Shown here: in pieces, positions 1-8,211 of the stretch
How positions within the stretch are numbered: position 1 is the stretch's first letter
Layout of the letters: the number at the start of each line of letters is the position of its first letter
From: Pseudomonas sp. B21-015
Lineage (GTDB): Bacteria > Pseudomonadota > Gammaproteobacteria > Pseudomonadales > Pseudomonadaceae
Direction of reading: 5' to 3'
Length of the DNA: 64,000 nt
Assembly: GCF_024749285.1 (NCBI RefSeq)
Contig: NZ_CP087196.1
Coordinates: 3,472,001 to 3,536,000 of the forward strand
Translations under genes and position numbers: made by a program
Notes under the pieces: generated by a model
What the model was told of the DNA's origin: nothing
Seen by the model: only the letters and a program-made list of their open reading frames with translations
Databases searched by the model: none

Positions 1-599
1 GCCGCGCCGACCATGGTTGGCATGGCAAGGAAGAACGAGAACTCGGTGGCCGTCTTGCGCGACAACCCGAACAGCAAACCGCCAATGATCGTCGAGCCGG
101 AACGCGAGGTCCCCGGAATCATCGCCAGGCATTGGGCGAAGCCGACTTTCAGGGCGTCTTTCCAGGTGATGTCGTCGACACTTTCAGCATGCACTTCATG
201 CTGACGGCGTTCGGCCCACAACATGACAATCCCGCCCACGACCAATGCGGTGGCCACGGTAATCGGGTTGAACAGGTATTTGTGGATCAAGTCGGCGAAA
301 ATCACCCCCAATACCACCGCCGGCAGGAAGGCGATCAACAGGTTCGCGGTAAAGCGTCGAGCGCTGGGCTGCGTCGGTAAACCGATGACCACGTCGAAGA
401 TCTTGCGGCGAAACTCCCAGACCACCGCCAGAATCGCGCCGAGCTGAATGATGATGTTGAAGGCCATGGCGCGCTCACCGCCAAAATTGAGCAAATCCGC
501 CACAATGATCTGGTGCCCGGTACTGGAAATGGGCAAGAACTCCGTCAGCCCTTCTACAACGCCTAAAATCAATGCCTGAAAGGCCGTCCAAAGATCCAT
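1..599 (-). CDS. uppP: Undecaprenyl-diphosphatase UppP/BacA (C-terminal part beyond window edge)
   Basis: Integral membrane enzyme that dephosphorylates undecaprenyl diphosphate, recycling the lipid carrier for peptidoglycan and O-antigen; overproduction of the family gives bacitracin resistance. The reading frame starts with ATG at 599, behind a G-rich stretch (GGGGG) that can serve as ribosome binding site, and runs off the left edge after about 199 residues (family about 275). Seen: the N-terminal signature [14 protein letters not shown] near residues 16-29, and PGTSRSG near residue 175, which together form the active site of the family, plus several hydrophobic segments. No partner gene is visible. 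The family assignment is secure; only the 3' end is missing. Confidence 0.95.
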   Translation of the reverse strand, partial: MDLWTAFQALILGVVEGLTEFLPISSTGHQIIVADLLNFGGERAMAFNIIIQLGAILAVVWEFRRKIFDVVIGLPTQPSARRFTANLLIAFLPAVVLGVIFADLIHKYLFNPITVATALVVGGIVMLWAERRQHEVHAESVDDITWKDALKVGFAQCLAMIPGTSRSGSTIIGGLLFGLSRKTATEFSFFLAMPTMVGA

Positions 600-889
600 C
601 AATCCCCCAAGAAGCAATACCCCCAGGCATGCTCCATTAATATTTTTAAGCGTTCATTGCGATCAGCGTAGCTGACATGCCGCGCGCACAAGATCCCCAC
701 AAAACCGTAAAAATTCCGTGAAAAACAAACTGGAACTCAGGTTTTTTCGCGTGGGGCCGAAATCCTATCAGACACGCCTTGTTTTCGCTGCCGCGTAATA
801 GGACCTGAGTCGCATAGGCCCAATCGACAAAGTGTGGTTGGATGCTGGCGATCGTTTATGACAAGAACAAGAAAACGGAGTAACAGCGT

Positions 890-2524
890 ATGAACAGCTT
901 GCGCAGTGTGTCGATCAGCCGACGCTTGTGGCTCATCTTGATCGTGGCCGTGGTGATGCTATCGACGTTGGGCGTGTTGATGCTCAAGCAGATTCACGAC
1001 GACCTTTATCAGGCCAAGGCCCAAAAGACCCAGCATGTGGTGCAGACCGCCAGTGGCATCCTTACCTACTACCACGGCCTGGAAACTGCCGGCACCCTCA
1101 CCCGTGACGCCGCGCAAAAGCAGGCACTGACCGCCGTGCGCGGTTTGCGCTACGACCAGAATGACTACTTCTGGATCAACGATCTGACGCCGGTCATGAT
1201 CATGCACCCGACCAATCCGAAACTTGAAGGCCAGAACCTGTCGACGATCCGCGACCCCGACGGTTTCGCGCTGTTCAACGAGATGGTCGCCATCGCCAAG
1301 GCCAAGGGTGCCGGCATGGTCGACTATCGCTGGCCGAAACCGGGTGCCAGTGCCCCGGTAGAGAAAACCTCCTACGTCAAACTGTTCGAGCCCTGGGGTT
1401 GGGTGATCGGCTCGGGCGTGTACATCGATGACATGCAGGCCGAGTTTTATGCGCAGGTCTGGAAGGCGTTTTTCGTCGGCCTGGTGATAGCCCTGATCAT
1501 GGCGCTGCTGGTGATCATGATTGCCCGCAGCATCGTGCGCCCGCTGCAGGAAACCGTGAACGCCATGGCCAACATCGCCAGCGGTGAAAGCGACCTGACC
1601 CGCAGCCTCGATACCCACGGCCAGGACGAAGTCACGCAACTGGCCCGGCACTTCAATGCCTTTACCACCAAACTGCGCCTGGTGATCGGTCAGTTGCAAG
1701 TGTCCGCCGGCGCACTGGGCCAGTCTTCCAGTGAACTGGGCAACGATGCCGCGCAGGCGCAGCAACGCAGCCAGCAGCAATCTCAACAGATGGAACTGGT
1801 GGCGACCGCGATCAATGAAGTGACCTACGGTGTGCAGGATGTGGCCAAAAACGCCGAGCACGCGGCCAGTGAAATGCGCAATGCCGAGTCCCAGGCGCAG
1901 CAGGGGCAGGTCAATATCGATGGCAGCTTGCAGCAGATCGACAAGCTGTCTTCGACCATCGATCAAGCCGTCGAAGTGATTCGTACGCTGGCTGCCGAAA
2001 GCACGCAGATCGGCAGTGTCCTGGAGGTGATCCGCTCCATCGCCGAGCAAACCAACCTGCTGGCCCTCAACGCGGCCATCGAAGCCGCCCGGGCCGGTGA
2101 GCAGGGTCGAGGGTTTGCGGTGGTCGCCGATGAAGTGCGGCTACTGGCCCAGCGCACCCAGAAGTCGACGGCAGAAATCCAGTCGATGATCGAACGCCTG
2201 CAAAGCCATTCCGAAGCGGCGGTCAAGGTGATCGGCGACAGCAGCCGTGCGTCACAACTGACCATCGAGCAGGCCGGTCTGGCCGGCGCCAGCCTGAATG
2301 CCATCGGCCAGGCCTTGCGCAACCTCAACGGGTTGAACGCCTCGATTGCCAGCGCGACCTTGCAGCAGGCCCATGTGGTGGAAGACATCAATCAGAACGT
2401 CACCCAGGCCGCGGGGTTGTCCCACAGCACGGCATTGGCGGCCGAGCAATCGAGCGTGGCCAGCGTTCACCTCAAGGAACTGAGCGAGCAGTTGAACGGG
2501 CTGCTCACGCAGTTTCGGGTCTGA
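890..2524 (+). CDS. Methyl-accepting chemotaxis protein with periplasmic Cache-type sensor
   Basis: Transmembrane chemoreceptor that passes a ligand signal to CheA/CheW. The order is: TM helix (about residues 11-31), periplasmic single-Cache-like sensor (about 35-185, with the DYFWIND and [12 protein letters not shown] segments typical of sCache_2), second TM helix (about 190-212), HAMP (about 213-265), and the cytoplasmic signalling coiled coil. Its hairpin tip contains [19 protein letters not shown] (about residues 386-404). The protein ends in LLTQFRV and so lacks the C-terminal CheB/CheR tethering pentapeptide. The ATG at 890 follows a weak GGAG. The 290 bases between this gene and uppP carry no gene I can support. 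sCache_2 receptors often sense small carboxylates, but the ligand cannot be read from sequence. Confidence 0.93.
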   Translation: MNSLRSVSISRRLWLILIVAVVMLSTLGVLMLKQIHDDLYQAKAQKTQHVVQTASGILTYYHGLETAGTLTRDAAQKQALTAVRGLRYDQNDYFWINDLTPVMIMHPTNPKLEGQNLSTIRDPDGFALFNEMVAIAKAKGAGMVDYRWPKPGASAPVEKTSYVKLFEPWGWVIGSGVYIDDMQAEFYAQVWKAFFVGLVIALIMALLVIMIARSIVRPLQETVNAMANIASGESDLTRSLDTHGQDEVTQLARHFNAFTTKLRLVIGQLQVSAGALGQSSSELGNDAAQAQQRSQQQSQQMELVATAINEVTYGVQDVAKNAEHAASEMRNAESQAQQGQVNIDGSLQQIDKLSSTIDQAVEVIRTLAAESTQIGSVLEVIRSIAEQTNLLALNAAIEAARAGEQGRGFAVVADEVRLLAQRTQKSTAEIQSMIERLQSHSEAAVKVIGDSSRASQLTIEQAGLAGASLNAIGQALRNLNGLNASIASATLQQAHVVEDINQNVTQAAGLSHSTALAAEQSSVASVHLKELSEQLNGLLTQFRV

Positions 2525-2576
2525 TCACTTTCAGTAGGGGCAACTGACCCGGCCAGTTCGGAACACCAGTCGCCCC

Positions 2577-2667
2577 ATCGCGAGCAGGCTCGCTCCCACA
2601 CTTAATCGGCGTTGCTCATTTTTTGTGAGCATCACTGAGCCAATGTGGGGGCGAGCCTGCTCGCGAT
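2577..2667. repeat. REPIN: two inverted REP elements
   Basis: The core GCGAGCAGGCTCGCTCCCACA (read in two parts around 2581-2600) recurs inverted at 2644-2667, separated by about 43 bases. This is the common Pseudomonas REP core in inverted-pair form. It lies between the chemoreceptor gene and pnuC. Such elements are non-autonomous and are moved by RAYT transposases, none of which is in the window. Confidence 0.9.
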
Positions 2668-2733
2668 GAACGATAACGCGGTTTTTCCGGGTACAATTCG
2701 CCCCCCTCATTTCTACGACACCAAGGAACCTCC

Positions 2734-3297
2734 ATGTCCGGGCTTGAACTGTTTGCCGCCGCCCTCGGCGTGATCGCCGTCTGGTTGACGGTCAGACAGA
2801 ACCCCTGGTGCTGGCCAATCGGCCTGGTCATGGTGCTGCTGTATAGCTGGATTTTTTTCGAGGTGAAGCTGTATTCGGACATGCTGCTGCAAGTGATCTA
2901 CGCCGCCTTGCAGCTCTACGGCTGGTGGCAGTGGACCCGTGCGGGCGCGACGCATGACGGGCGGCAGGTCAGCCAGCTCGATGGACAATCGATAGCGCTC
3001 GGTCTGGCCGTCGGCGCGGTCGGCAGTCTGCTGCTGGGGGCCGCGATGGCCCACTGGACCGATGCCGCTCAGCCCTGGCTCGATGCGGCGTTGACCGGTT
3101 TCAGCCTGGTGGCGCAGTTATGGATGGCGCAAAAACGTCTGCAATGCTGGCCGCTGTGGATTGCGCTGGACGTAATCTTCGTCGGCCTGTTCATCTATAA
3201 AGCGCTGTACCTCACCGCCGGCCTCTATGGGGTGTTCGCAGTGCTGGCGGTGCAAGGCTGGCGGACGTGGCGCGCCGACCCGGCATTGCGCACATGA
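2734..3297 (+). CDS. pnuC: Nicotinamide riboside transporter PnuC
   Basis: Inner-membrane facilitator for nicotinamide riboside or a related vitamin-type nucleoside; 187 residues, within the family range. Seen: about seven hydrophobic segments and the family-typical stretches RQNPWCWPIGL (residues 22-32) and YAALQLYGWWQW (residues 55-66), which include aromatic residues characteristic of PnuC. ATG at 2734 follows AAGGAAC. Its stop codon overlaps the start of the next gene (ATGA), a NadR-like kinase, so import and phosphorylation are probably translationally coupled; metabolic trapping by the kinase is the established logic for PnuC. I saw no thiamine-riboswitch-like leader, which argues for NR rather than thiamine as substrate, but this is inference. 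Confidence 0.92.
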   Translation: MSGLELFAAALGVIAVWLTVRQNPWCWPIGLVMVLLYSWIFFEVKLYSDMLLQVIYAALQLYGWWQWTRAGATHDGRQVSQLDGQSIALGLAVGAVGSLLLGAAMAHWTDAAQPWLDAALTGFSLVAQLWMAQKRLQCWPLWIALDVIFVGLFIYKALYLTAGLYGVFAVLAVQGWRTWRADPALRT

Positions 3298-3818
3298 AAG
3301 TGCTGGTACTCACGGGCCCCGAATCCAGCGGCAAGAGCTGGCTGGCCGCCGAACTGCAACAGCACTTCGGCGGCGCTCTGGTGGGCGAATACGTACGCTG
3401 GTTCATTGAGCAGAAGGCGCGAGACACTTGCCTGGCCGATATCCCCGACATCGCTCGCGGACAGCTGCAGTGGGAAGATGACGCCCGAGCCTTTCAGCCG
3501 CCGCTGCTGATTCTCGACACTCACTTGCTGAGCAATATGTTGTGGAGCCAAACCCTGTTTGGCGATTGTCCGGCCTGGCTCGAACAGGCGTTGCTGGCTC
3601 GGCATTACGACCTGCACTTGCTGCTGTCTCCCGAACTCGTCGACTGGACCGACGATGGCCAGCGGTGTCAGCCCGAACTGGATGAGCGCCGGGCCTTTTT
3701 CAACGCGACCCATGCATGGCTGGAGCAGCATCGACAGCCTGTTCAAGTGATTCAAGGCCATTGGGCTGAACGCCGGGCCCAGGCGTTGCAAGCCGTTACT
3801 TTGCTGCTTGGGCGCTAA
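3294..3818 (+). CDS. NadR-type ribosylnicotinamide kinase-like ATPase
   Basis: Small P-loop kinase of 174 residues matching the C-terminal kinase domain of NadR without its HTH and adenylyltransferase domains. Expected reaction: phosphorylation of nicotinamide riboside to NMN. Seen: Walker A GPESSGKSWL at about residues 8-17; the conserved region EYVRWFIEQK; a Walker-B-like LLILDTHLLS; and the LLLSPELVDWTDDGQR segment typical of this family. I chose the ATG at 3294, which overlaps the pnuC stop as ATGA, over an upstream start at 3267 inside pnuC. The pairing with pnuC supports a role in NAD salvage. Confidence 0.87.
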   Translation: MKVLVLTGPESSGKSWLAAELQQHFGGALVGEYVRWFIEQKARDTCLADIPDIARGQLQWEDDARAFQPPLLILDTHLLSNMLWSQTLFGDCPAWLEQALLARHYDLHLLLSPELVDWTDDGQRCQPELDERRAFFNATHAWLEQHRQPVQVIQGHWAERRAQALQAVTLLLGR

Positions 3819-4195
3819 TCAGAACCTGTGGGGAGCTGACGGGCACTGGCCAATACCCCCAGTATTTGTTGCAGTATTTTTTCTAATGCGTCCGTTTCTG
3901 AAACACACCTCCCCTCTCAAACAGCCTGTTTCAACCCCATTCATCATCTTGTCATGCCATGTGTTAACGCGCTGGTACACCACAGCGCAAACCCTTGGAT
4001 CCGGAGCTTTACCTTCCCTTCAGCCCGTTGCAGCACCCTGCGTTGTCTCAGACCTGAAACAGCTCAATCATCGATCCACTGCGCTTGATCGATAACCCTT
4101 TGAATCAAAACAATTATCAAAAAGCGGCACGGCTTTCGCTCTCTCCTTCACAAGGCTGACTAGGGCCAGCCGCCAACAAAGAAGGAATCGCCGCC
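3819..4195. other. Intergenic region upstream of the amyloid-like operon
   Basis: About 377 bases without a convincing gene. A forward open frame beginning near 3808 has a protein-unlike composition and no ribosome binding site. The region holds the sigma-54-type promoter at 4126-4139 and, 3' of it, a short untranslated leader with the AAGGA ribosome binding site at 4182-4186. Space upstream of the promoter (about 300 bases) is adequate for enhancer sites of a sigma-54 activator, but I could not identify a specific binding motif. Confidence 0.6.
4126..4139 (+). promoter_or_regulatory. Sigma-54 (RpoN) promoter for the Fap-like operon
   Basis: The sequence GGCACGGCTTTCGC carries the invariant GG of the -24 element (4126-4127) and the invariant GC of the -12 element (4138-4139) with exactly 10 bases between. 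It matches GGCACG-N4-TTGC at all but one position (TCGC for TTGC). It lies about 57 bases before the first start codon. A sigma-54 enhancer-binding protein gene at the far end of the operon fits this reading. Transcript start would be near 4151. Confidence 0.78.
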
Positions 4196-4633
4196 GTGGG
4201 GACATTTGATAACAGCATCTATAGCCTCCTGTTGATCGGATGCGCACTAGGCTCAAGTGTCTGCCTGCCTGTACAGGCTGACAACGGCATCATTATTATC
4301 AAACGTGATGTCCAACCGCGCATGGCAACGCGAGCGCCGGTGATTCCCGACCCTAGCCCCACAACCGCCAATGCCAACCCGTCCAAACAAGTCCTCAGGC
4401 AAACGAACGAATTGAGCGACGGCGACTTTGCCAGCGTCGCCAGTGGTGCAGGCATCTCCCGCCTGGTCACGCAAAACACCAACAACCTGAGCGGCAATCT
4501 CACCAACCAGACCCAGCTTTCCAACCTCCCCGCTGGACGTTCGGGAAATTCGGGCAACGGTATTGCCAACATGGTCAACTCAAACATCCAGCAAGGCCTG
4601 GGTGCTCTGAGAGTCGTAACGGGAGACCGTTAA
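4196..4633 (+). CDS. Fap-like operon gene 1: secreted small protein (FapA position)
   Basis: Exported protein of 145 residues of unknown biochemical role; first gene of a six-gene operon with fapABCDEF order. I chose a GTG start because AAGGA at 4182-4186 lies 9 bases upstream and because the following 29 residues form a signal peptide ending VQA before DNG. The mature part is Asn/Gln/Thr-rich (QNTNNLSGNLTNQTQLSN), resembling the polar composition of the amyloid subunits downstream. It ends one base before the next gene. By position it corresponds to FapA, which in characterised systems affects fibre composition, but I cannot show homology by eye. Confidence 0.7.
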   Translation: MGTFDNSIYSLLLIGCALGSSVCLPVQADNGIIIIKRDVQPRMATRAPVIPDPSPTTANANPSKQVLRQTNELSDGDFASVASGAGISRLVTQNTNNLSGNLTNQTQLSNLPAGRSGNSGNGIANMVNSNIQQGLGALRVVTGDR

Positions 4634-4634
4634 G

Positions 4635-5207
4635 ATGAATCGTATGCTGCTGATGATTGCCATGTTTTGCAGTGCATCGACCTTTGCCCACCCCCCCGTC
4701 ATCAATAACGCCGAAATCGACGGTTCGGGCATGCAGTACCAGGGCAACCTCACCGTCAACCAGGCTGCCGGCGATCTGCAGCAACAGGCCAACGCCCGGG
4801 CCATCGCCGTTGGCCATGGAGCCAGCGCGACCACGCAGATTCGCCAACGGCTGCGGACGGAGGTCGACCCCAGGATCGATGCTCGATCCAGCATTCAAGG
4901 CGACTCCTTCAGCAACGGCAGTGGCGCTCTGGGCGTCAACCAGAGCGCGGGCGCCAGCAACCAGCAAGCCAACGCACTGCGTATCAGCATCAGTGCCCAG
5001 CCGCAAAGTATCGACGACAGCGTCCTCATGCAGCAGAACGTGGCGCTGATCAACAACTCCGATCCAACTGACTCTGCACCAGGCAATCGCCAGGTCGCTA
5101 CCAGCGATCAGGCCTTCACCGGTAGCCGTGGGGTGATCCAGTTGAATCAGAGCTCCGGGGTGGGAAACCGAACGGCCAACACCCTGAGCGTACGGGTCAT
5201 GGACTGA
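4635..5207 (+). CDS. FapB-like minor amyloid subunit / nucleator
   Basis: Secreted protein of 190 residues with a signal peptide cleaved near TFA-HPP (residue 18-19). Three imperfect repeats carry the N-Q-x-[AS]-[AG]-G-x-x-[NQ]-Q-x-A-N pattern: around residues 41-53, 101-113 and 170-182. This resembles the GVNxAAGxxNQQxN motif described for FapB and FapC repeats. Between the repeats are polar linkers. The gene follows the first gene after one base and precedes the large FapC-like gene. There is no cysteine after the signal peptide, so the C-terminal CxxC reported for Fap subunits is missing. It is likely a fibre nucleator by analogy. Confidence 0.75.
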   Translation: MNRMLLMIAMFCSASTFAHPPVINNAEIDGSGMQYQGNLTVNQAAGDLQQQANARAIAVGHGASATTQIRQRLRTEVDPRIDARSSIQGDSFSNGSGALGVNQSAGASNQQANALRISISAQPQSIDDSVLMQQNVALINNSDPTDSAPGNRQVATSDQAFTGSRGVIQLNQSSGVGNRTANTLSVRVMD

Positions 5208-5258
5208 CCCAAACAGGTAGAAACAACACTTAACCTAAAATAAGTACGGAGAATCACC

Positions 5259-6638
5259 ATGAAACCTTCGATGGCACTCAAGCCTCTGGTTTTCGCAATT
5301 GCTGCGGTCATGGCTGTTGCTGTACAAGCTGGGCAAAACGATCGGCGTGACAATGACCACCACCATGGCCAGAACAATGGCCATCACACCCCTCCTCCAA
5401 CAAAGATCCCTGTCTATGCGACGGCCAATGCATGGGATAACCAGAGCAGTACCAACAACCGCATCCGTAACGAAGGGACGATCAACGAAGCTGAAATGAA
5501 CAGCTCTGCCACAGGCGCCAGCGGCAACGTCGGCGTCAACGTGGCTGCAGGTAGCGGCAACCAACAAGACAACGCGGCCGCCATCGCAAATGCTGCCTCA
5601 AACTCCAGTCAGGACAACAGCTTCGTGTTCGGCACTGCTACAGCCACCGCCGATGTCACGCAATACAGCAACAATAACAGGGTCAACAACTTCGGTAGCA
5701 CAGCCTCTGCCGTTATGAGCGGATCGGGGAATAGCGGCAGCGGTAACATGGGTATCAACATTGCTGGCGGCGACCTCAACCAACAGAAAAACACCATGGC
5801 GATTGCCAACACCAATGCCCCGCTCGGTAACGCAACAGCCACCGCCTCTGCCGATCAACAAGGTCCTGGCCTGGTAGTGAATAACAACGCCGATCGGACG
5901 TACCGCCTGGATACGATGACAGTTACCAACTCGGCCAGCGGTAGTTTCTCTCGCGATAAATCATCCGAGGCTAGCGGCAGTAGAAGCGCTTCTTCGAGCT
6001 GGGACGCGAGCGGTTCCAGGAGCTCTGATGCCAGCGGTACCAAAAGCGTTGATATAAGTGGTTCTCGCAGTAGTAATGCGAGCGGTTCTAGCAGCAGTAA
6101 TGCGAGCGGTTCTTCGAGTGCTTCTTTGAGTGCTTCCTTGAGCGCTACTTTGGACGCTACTGCGGCGGCTGCCAGCTCCCGTACCTTCAATAATGGCAAT
6201 GGCGATCGCACCCGCAGCAGGACTGCCGACGCATCGCTTAACGCATCGATTGATGCAACGCTTGACGCATCGAGAGACAGATCGTACGACAGATCGCGCG
6301 ACTCCTCGTACGACAGATCGCGCGATTCCTCGTTTGATAAATCGTACGATAAATCATACGAGAAATCGTCTGCCTCCTCGTACGAAAAATCGGGCAGCAA
6401 ATCGTCCGAATCTGCGTACGACAAAGCGAAAAGCTACAGTGAAAGCAGCTCATATGATTTGAGCAATACCTACACCTATCAAGTGCTGACTCCAACTGGC
6501 TGGGCAAATCCTGTGACCAACACTGCAACCCTGAGCGGTTCGGTCAATGGTGGCAGTGGCAACCTGGGCGTCAACGTAGCTGCCGGGGTGGGTAACCAAC
6601 AAAGCAACTCGCTGGCCATTTCCAACAACTCGTTCTAA
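5259..6638 (+). CDS. FapC-like major functional-amyloid subunit with very long Ser/Asp-rich linker
   Basis: Secreted 459-residue protein; signal peptide ends near VQA-GQN (residue 24-25), followed by a His/Asp-rich segment. Three repeats carry GVNVAAGSGNQQDN (92-105), GINIAGGDLNQQKN (165-178) and GVNVAAGVGNQQSN (437-450), the R1-R2-R3 architecture of FapC. The first linker is short. The second spans about residues 185-430 and contains a low-complexity tract (about 228-405) built of ASGSRSS-type and then YDRSRDSS-type units, alternating acidic, basic and Ser residues. No cysteine is present, unlike described FapC. ATG at 5259 follows GGAG. Databases sometimes label such proteins heme utilisation or adhesin; I favour amyloid on motif and gene order. 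Confidence 0.8.
   Translation: MKPSMALKPLVFAIAAVMAVAVQAGQNDRRDNDHHHGQNNGHHTPPPTKIPVYATANAWDNQSSTNNRIRNEGTINEAEMNSSATGASGNVGVNVAAGSGNQQDNAAAIANAASNSSQDNSFVFGTATATADVTQYSNNNRVNNFGSTASAVMSGSGNSGSGNMGINIAGGDLNQQKNTMAIANTNAPLGNATATASADQQGPGLVVNNNADRTYRLDTMTVTNSASGSFSRDKSSEASGSRSASSSWDASGSRSSDASGTKSVDISGSRSSNASGSSSSNASGSSSASLSASLSATLDATAAAASSRTFNNGNGDRTRSRTADASLNASIDATLDASRDRSYDRSRDSSYDRSRDSSFDKSYDKSYEKSSASSYEKSGSKSSESAYDKAKSYSESSSYDLSNTYTYQVLTPTGWANPVTNTATLSGSVNGGSGNLGVNVAAGVGNQQSNSLAISNNSF
5941..6470 (+). repeat. Low-complexity Ser/Asp/Lys coding tract in the FapC-like gene
   Basis: Degenerate short tandem repeats inside the FapC-like gene encode about 175 residues, first as ASG-S-x-SS units (5960-6120), then ASL-type units, then YDRSRDSS and YDKS/YEKS units (6280-6400). 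At 6282-6305 and 6306-6329 lie two almost identical 24-base units, each containing the palindromic octamers TCGTACGA and TCGCGCGA. The opposite strand also stays open here (5855-6424) because the units are near-palindromic; that frame is a by-product. Slippage in such DNA should make linker length variable between strains. Confidence 0.85.
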
Positions 6639-6651
6639 TTGCTGTCTCTGG

Positions 6652-6671
6652 AGGCCCCCTTACGGGGGCCT
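6652..6671 (+). terminator. Intra-operon hairpin after the FapC-like gene
   Basis: AGGCCCCC (6652-6659) pairs with GGGGGCCT (6664-6671) around a TTAC loop, 14 bases after the stop codon. No strong U tract follows (GTTTCAAC), so it is more likely a partial terminator or 3'-end stabiliser. This would give more transcript for the structural subunit than for the downstream secretion genes. Confidence 0.65.
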
Positions 6672-6700
6672 GTTTCAACACAACCAGAAGGCGTCCTACC

Positions 6701-7384
6701 ATGCGCATTATCATCGCCTTGGCATTTTTGCTTTGCGCGGCCAGTGTGAGCGAGGCTGCACAAATGCCGCTTTCCGTCCTGCCAGGCGGCGCGGTGGTGT
6801 ATAAGCCGATCCAGAGCATGCGCGAGCGTAAGTTTGCCGACCTGGTGCAACAAAAAACCGACTTCAGTTGCGGCGCAGCTGCGCTGGCGACCATATTGCG
6901 CCAGGCCTATTGGCTGGACGTGAATGAAGAGCAGATTATCGAAGGCATGCTGGCGCACTCCGATCAAGATCTTGTACGCGTCCAGGGCTTCTCCATGCTC
7001 GACATGAAGCGTTACGTGGAAAGTATCGGCATGCGGGCCCGTGGCTACCGGGTAGCGCCGGATACGTTGAGCGAAATCAGAATTCCGGTTGTGGTACTCC
7101 TGGATATCCGTGGCTACAAACATTTTGTGGTCATGCAAAGAGTCCATAAGGGCTGGGTATATATCGGGGATCCGGTACTCGGCCATAAACGCTACAAAGT
7201 CGACGACTTTGTAAAAGGCTGGAACGGCATCATCTTTGCTGTCATCGGTCAGGGCTACGACAAAACCAACGCGTTGCTCGACCCACCCATGCCACTAACC
7301 GCCAAGAACCGCATCAACACCTTCAGCCCGGTGCAAGACGCAGAGTTGATGGATTTCGGATTCATCCAAAGCGACTTCTTCTAA
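6701..7384 (+). CDS. C39-like cysteine peptidase (FapD position)
   Basis: Periplasmic papain-like C39 peptidase of 227 residues with an N-terminal signal peptide (SEA-AQM near residue 20). Seen: catalytic Cys57 in QKTDFSCGAAALAT, His141 in GYKHFVVM and Asp157 in YIGDPVLG, with a Gln preceding the Cys motif as oxyanion-hole residue. C39 peptidases usually cut leader peptides after Gly-Gly and are fused to ABC transporters. This one is free-standing and exported, as FapD is. It is required for fibre export in studied Fap systems. ATG at 6701 follows AAGG. Substrates are presumably the operon's own subunits or the pore. Confidence 0.85.
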   Translation: MRIIIALAFLLCAASVSEAAQMPLSVLPGGAVVYKPIQSMRERKFADLVQQKTDFSCGAAALATILRQAYWLDVNEEQIIEGMLAHSDQDLVRVQGFSMLDMKRYVESIGMRARGYRVAPDTLSEIRIPVVVLLDIRGYKHFVVMQRVHKGWVYIGDPVLGHKRYKVDDFVKGWNGIIFAVIGQGYDKTNALLDPPMPLTAKNRINTFSPVQDAELMDFGFIQSDFF

Positions 7385-7416
7385 TGACAAGGAGCACGAC
7401 GCTCCCGGAGCATCCA

Positions 7417-8163
7417 ATGAAGACTCCAATCTGGCTAGCCGTGGCTTGCCTGGCCGCCAGCCTGCCGACCCAGGCACAGACATTCAAACCGATTGAATTG
7501 AAGGATCAGGAATTGGCAACCCTGCGAGGCCGCTATGTCATGCCGGGACGGATCATCAGTTTCGGCATTGTCATGACCAGCAGTTGGCAAAATGCCAACG
7601 GTGAAGTGATCGGGGCAACTTCCTCGATGCAAATTCAACAATCAACCATCAAGCCACAGTTCTATGTGTCGATGATCGACGAAAAAGGCGATGGCTCAGC
7701 GCGTTCGCAAAGCACCGGCACCGGTACCGTCACTGGCGGCAGCGGCCTCAACAGCACCGAAGGCGTCACTCAAGTCGTGCGTGCTGCCGGCGACCATAAC
7801 ACTGCCTACAACAACGTTGAGATCAACGTCACAAAGGCTAGCCAAGCGCCAGCAACGCAACAGCAGGGCCAGGCGTTGGCCACAGGCTCGACGTTGGTCG
7901 GCGCCAATGGCGCGGGTTCGTTGAGCGTTTCCTCGACCGGTACGGGTGTGCAGCTCAACATCGTGGCCAACAACAACCAGGGCAGTACCGTACAACGCCT
8001 GGCCCAGGGCGGGCTGATGCAGAACACGACGTTGCTCGGCGGTGGTAACCAGGTCCGCAACCTCACATCCCTCAATGTCGTGCTGCGGGACAACGTATCT
8101 ACAGCCGGGTCGCTGAACGGCAACCTGGACCAACTCAAAGGTCTTCGCACTCAAGGATTCTGA
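7417..8163 (+). CDS. FapE-like secreted fibre-associated protein
   Basis: Exported protein of 248 residues; signal peptide ends near TQA-QTF (residue 20). I chose the ATG at 7417 (GGAG 7 bases upstream) over one at 7384 that overlaps the previous stop and has no ribosome binding site. The mature protein has GRYVMPGRIISFGIVM near residue 40 and long Gly/Ser/Thr/Asn-rich stretches (TGTGTVTGGSGLNSTEGV), with LGGGNQVRNLTSLNVVLRDN near the C-terminus. By position and composition it corresponds to FapE, an extracellular minor component. No mature cysteine is present, whereas a CxxC is reported for FapE. Function beyond this is inference. Confidence 0.7.
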   Translation: MKTPIWLAVACLAASLPTQAQTFKPIELKDQELATLRGRYVMPGRIISFGIVMTSSWQNANGEVIGATSSMQIQQSTIKPQFYVSMIDEKGDGSARSQSTGTGTVTGGSGLNSTEGVTQVVRAAGDHNTAYNNVEINVTKASQAPATQQQGQALATGSTLVGANGAGSLSVSSTGTGVQLNIVANNNQGSTVQRLAQGGLMQNTTLLGGGNQVRNLTSLNVVLRDNVSTAGSLNGNLDQLKGLRTQGF

Positions 8164-8211
8164 TCTACGCTCAGTGTCATCAGATGTAGTCAGATAAGGG
8201 ACGGCTAACCC

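Noticed and set aside
3808..4095. 95-codon forward frame between the NadR-like gene and the amyloid-like operon
   Set aside because: It overlaps the previous gene's end, has no ribosome binding site, a random-looking composition, and precedes the sigma-54 promoter.
6282..6400. Possible CRISPR-like array in the repeat tract
   Set aside because: Units are contiguous coding repeats without unique spacers, inside a gene with consistent reading frame.
5855..6424. Reverse-strand 189-codon frame opposite the FapC-like linker
   Set aside because: It arises because the linker repeats are near-palindromic (TCGTACGA, TCGCGCGA); the repetitive translation mirrors the sense repeat and has no upstream signals.
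4196..8163. Curli (CsgA/CsgB) system
   Set aside because: The repeats lack the curlin Gln-x-Gly-x2-Asn-x-Ala-x3-Gln spacing, and no CsgG, CsgE or CsgF homologue is present; C39 peptidase and a coiled-coil barrel point to Fap.
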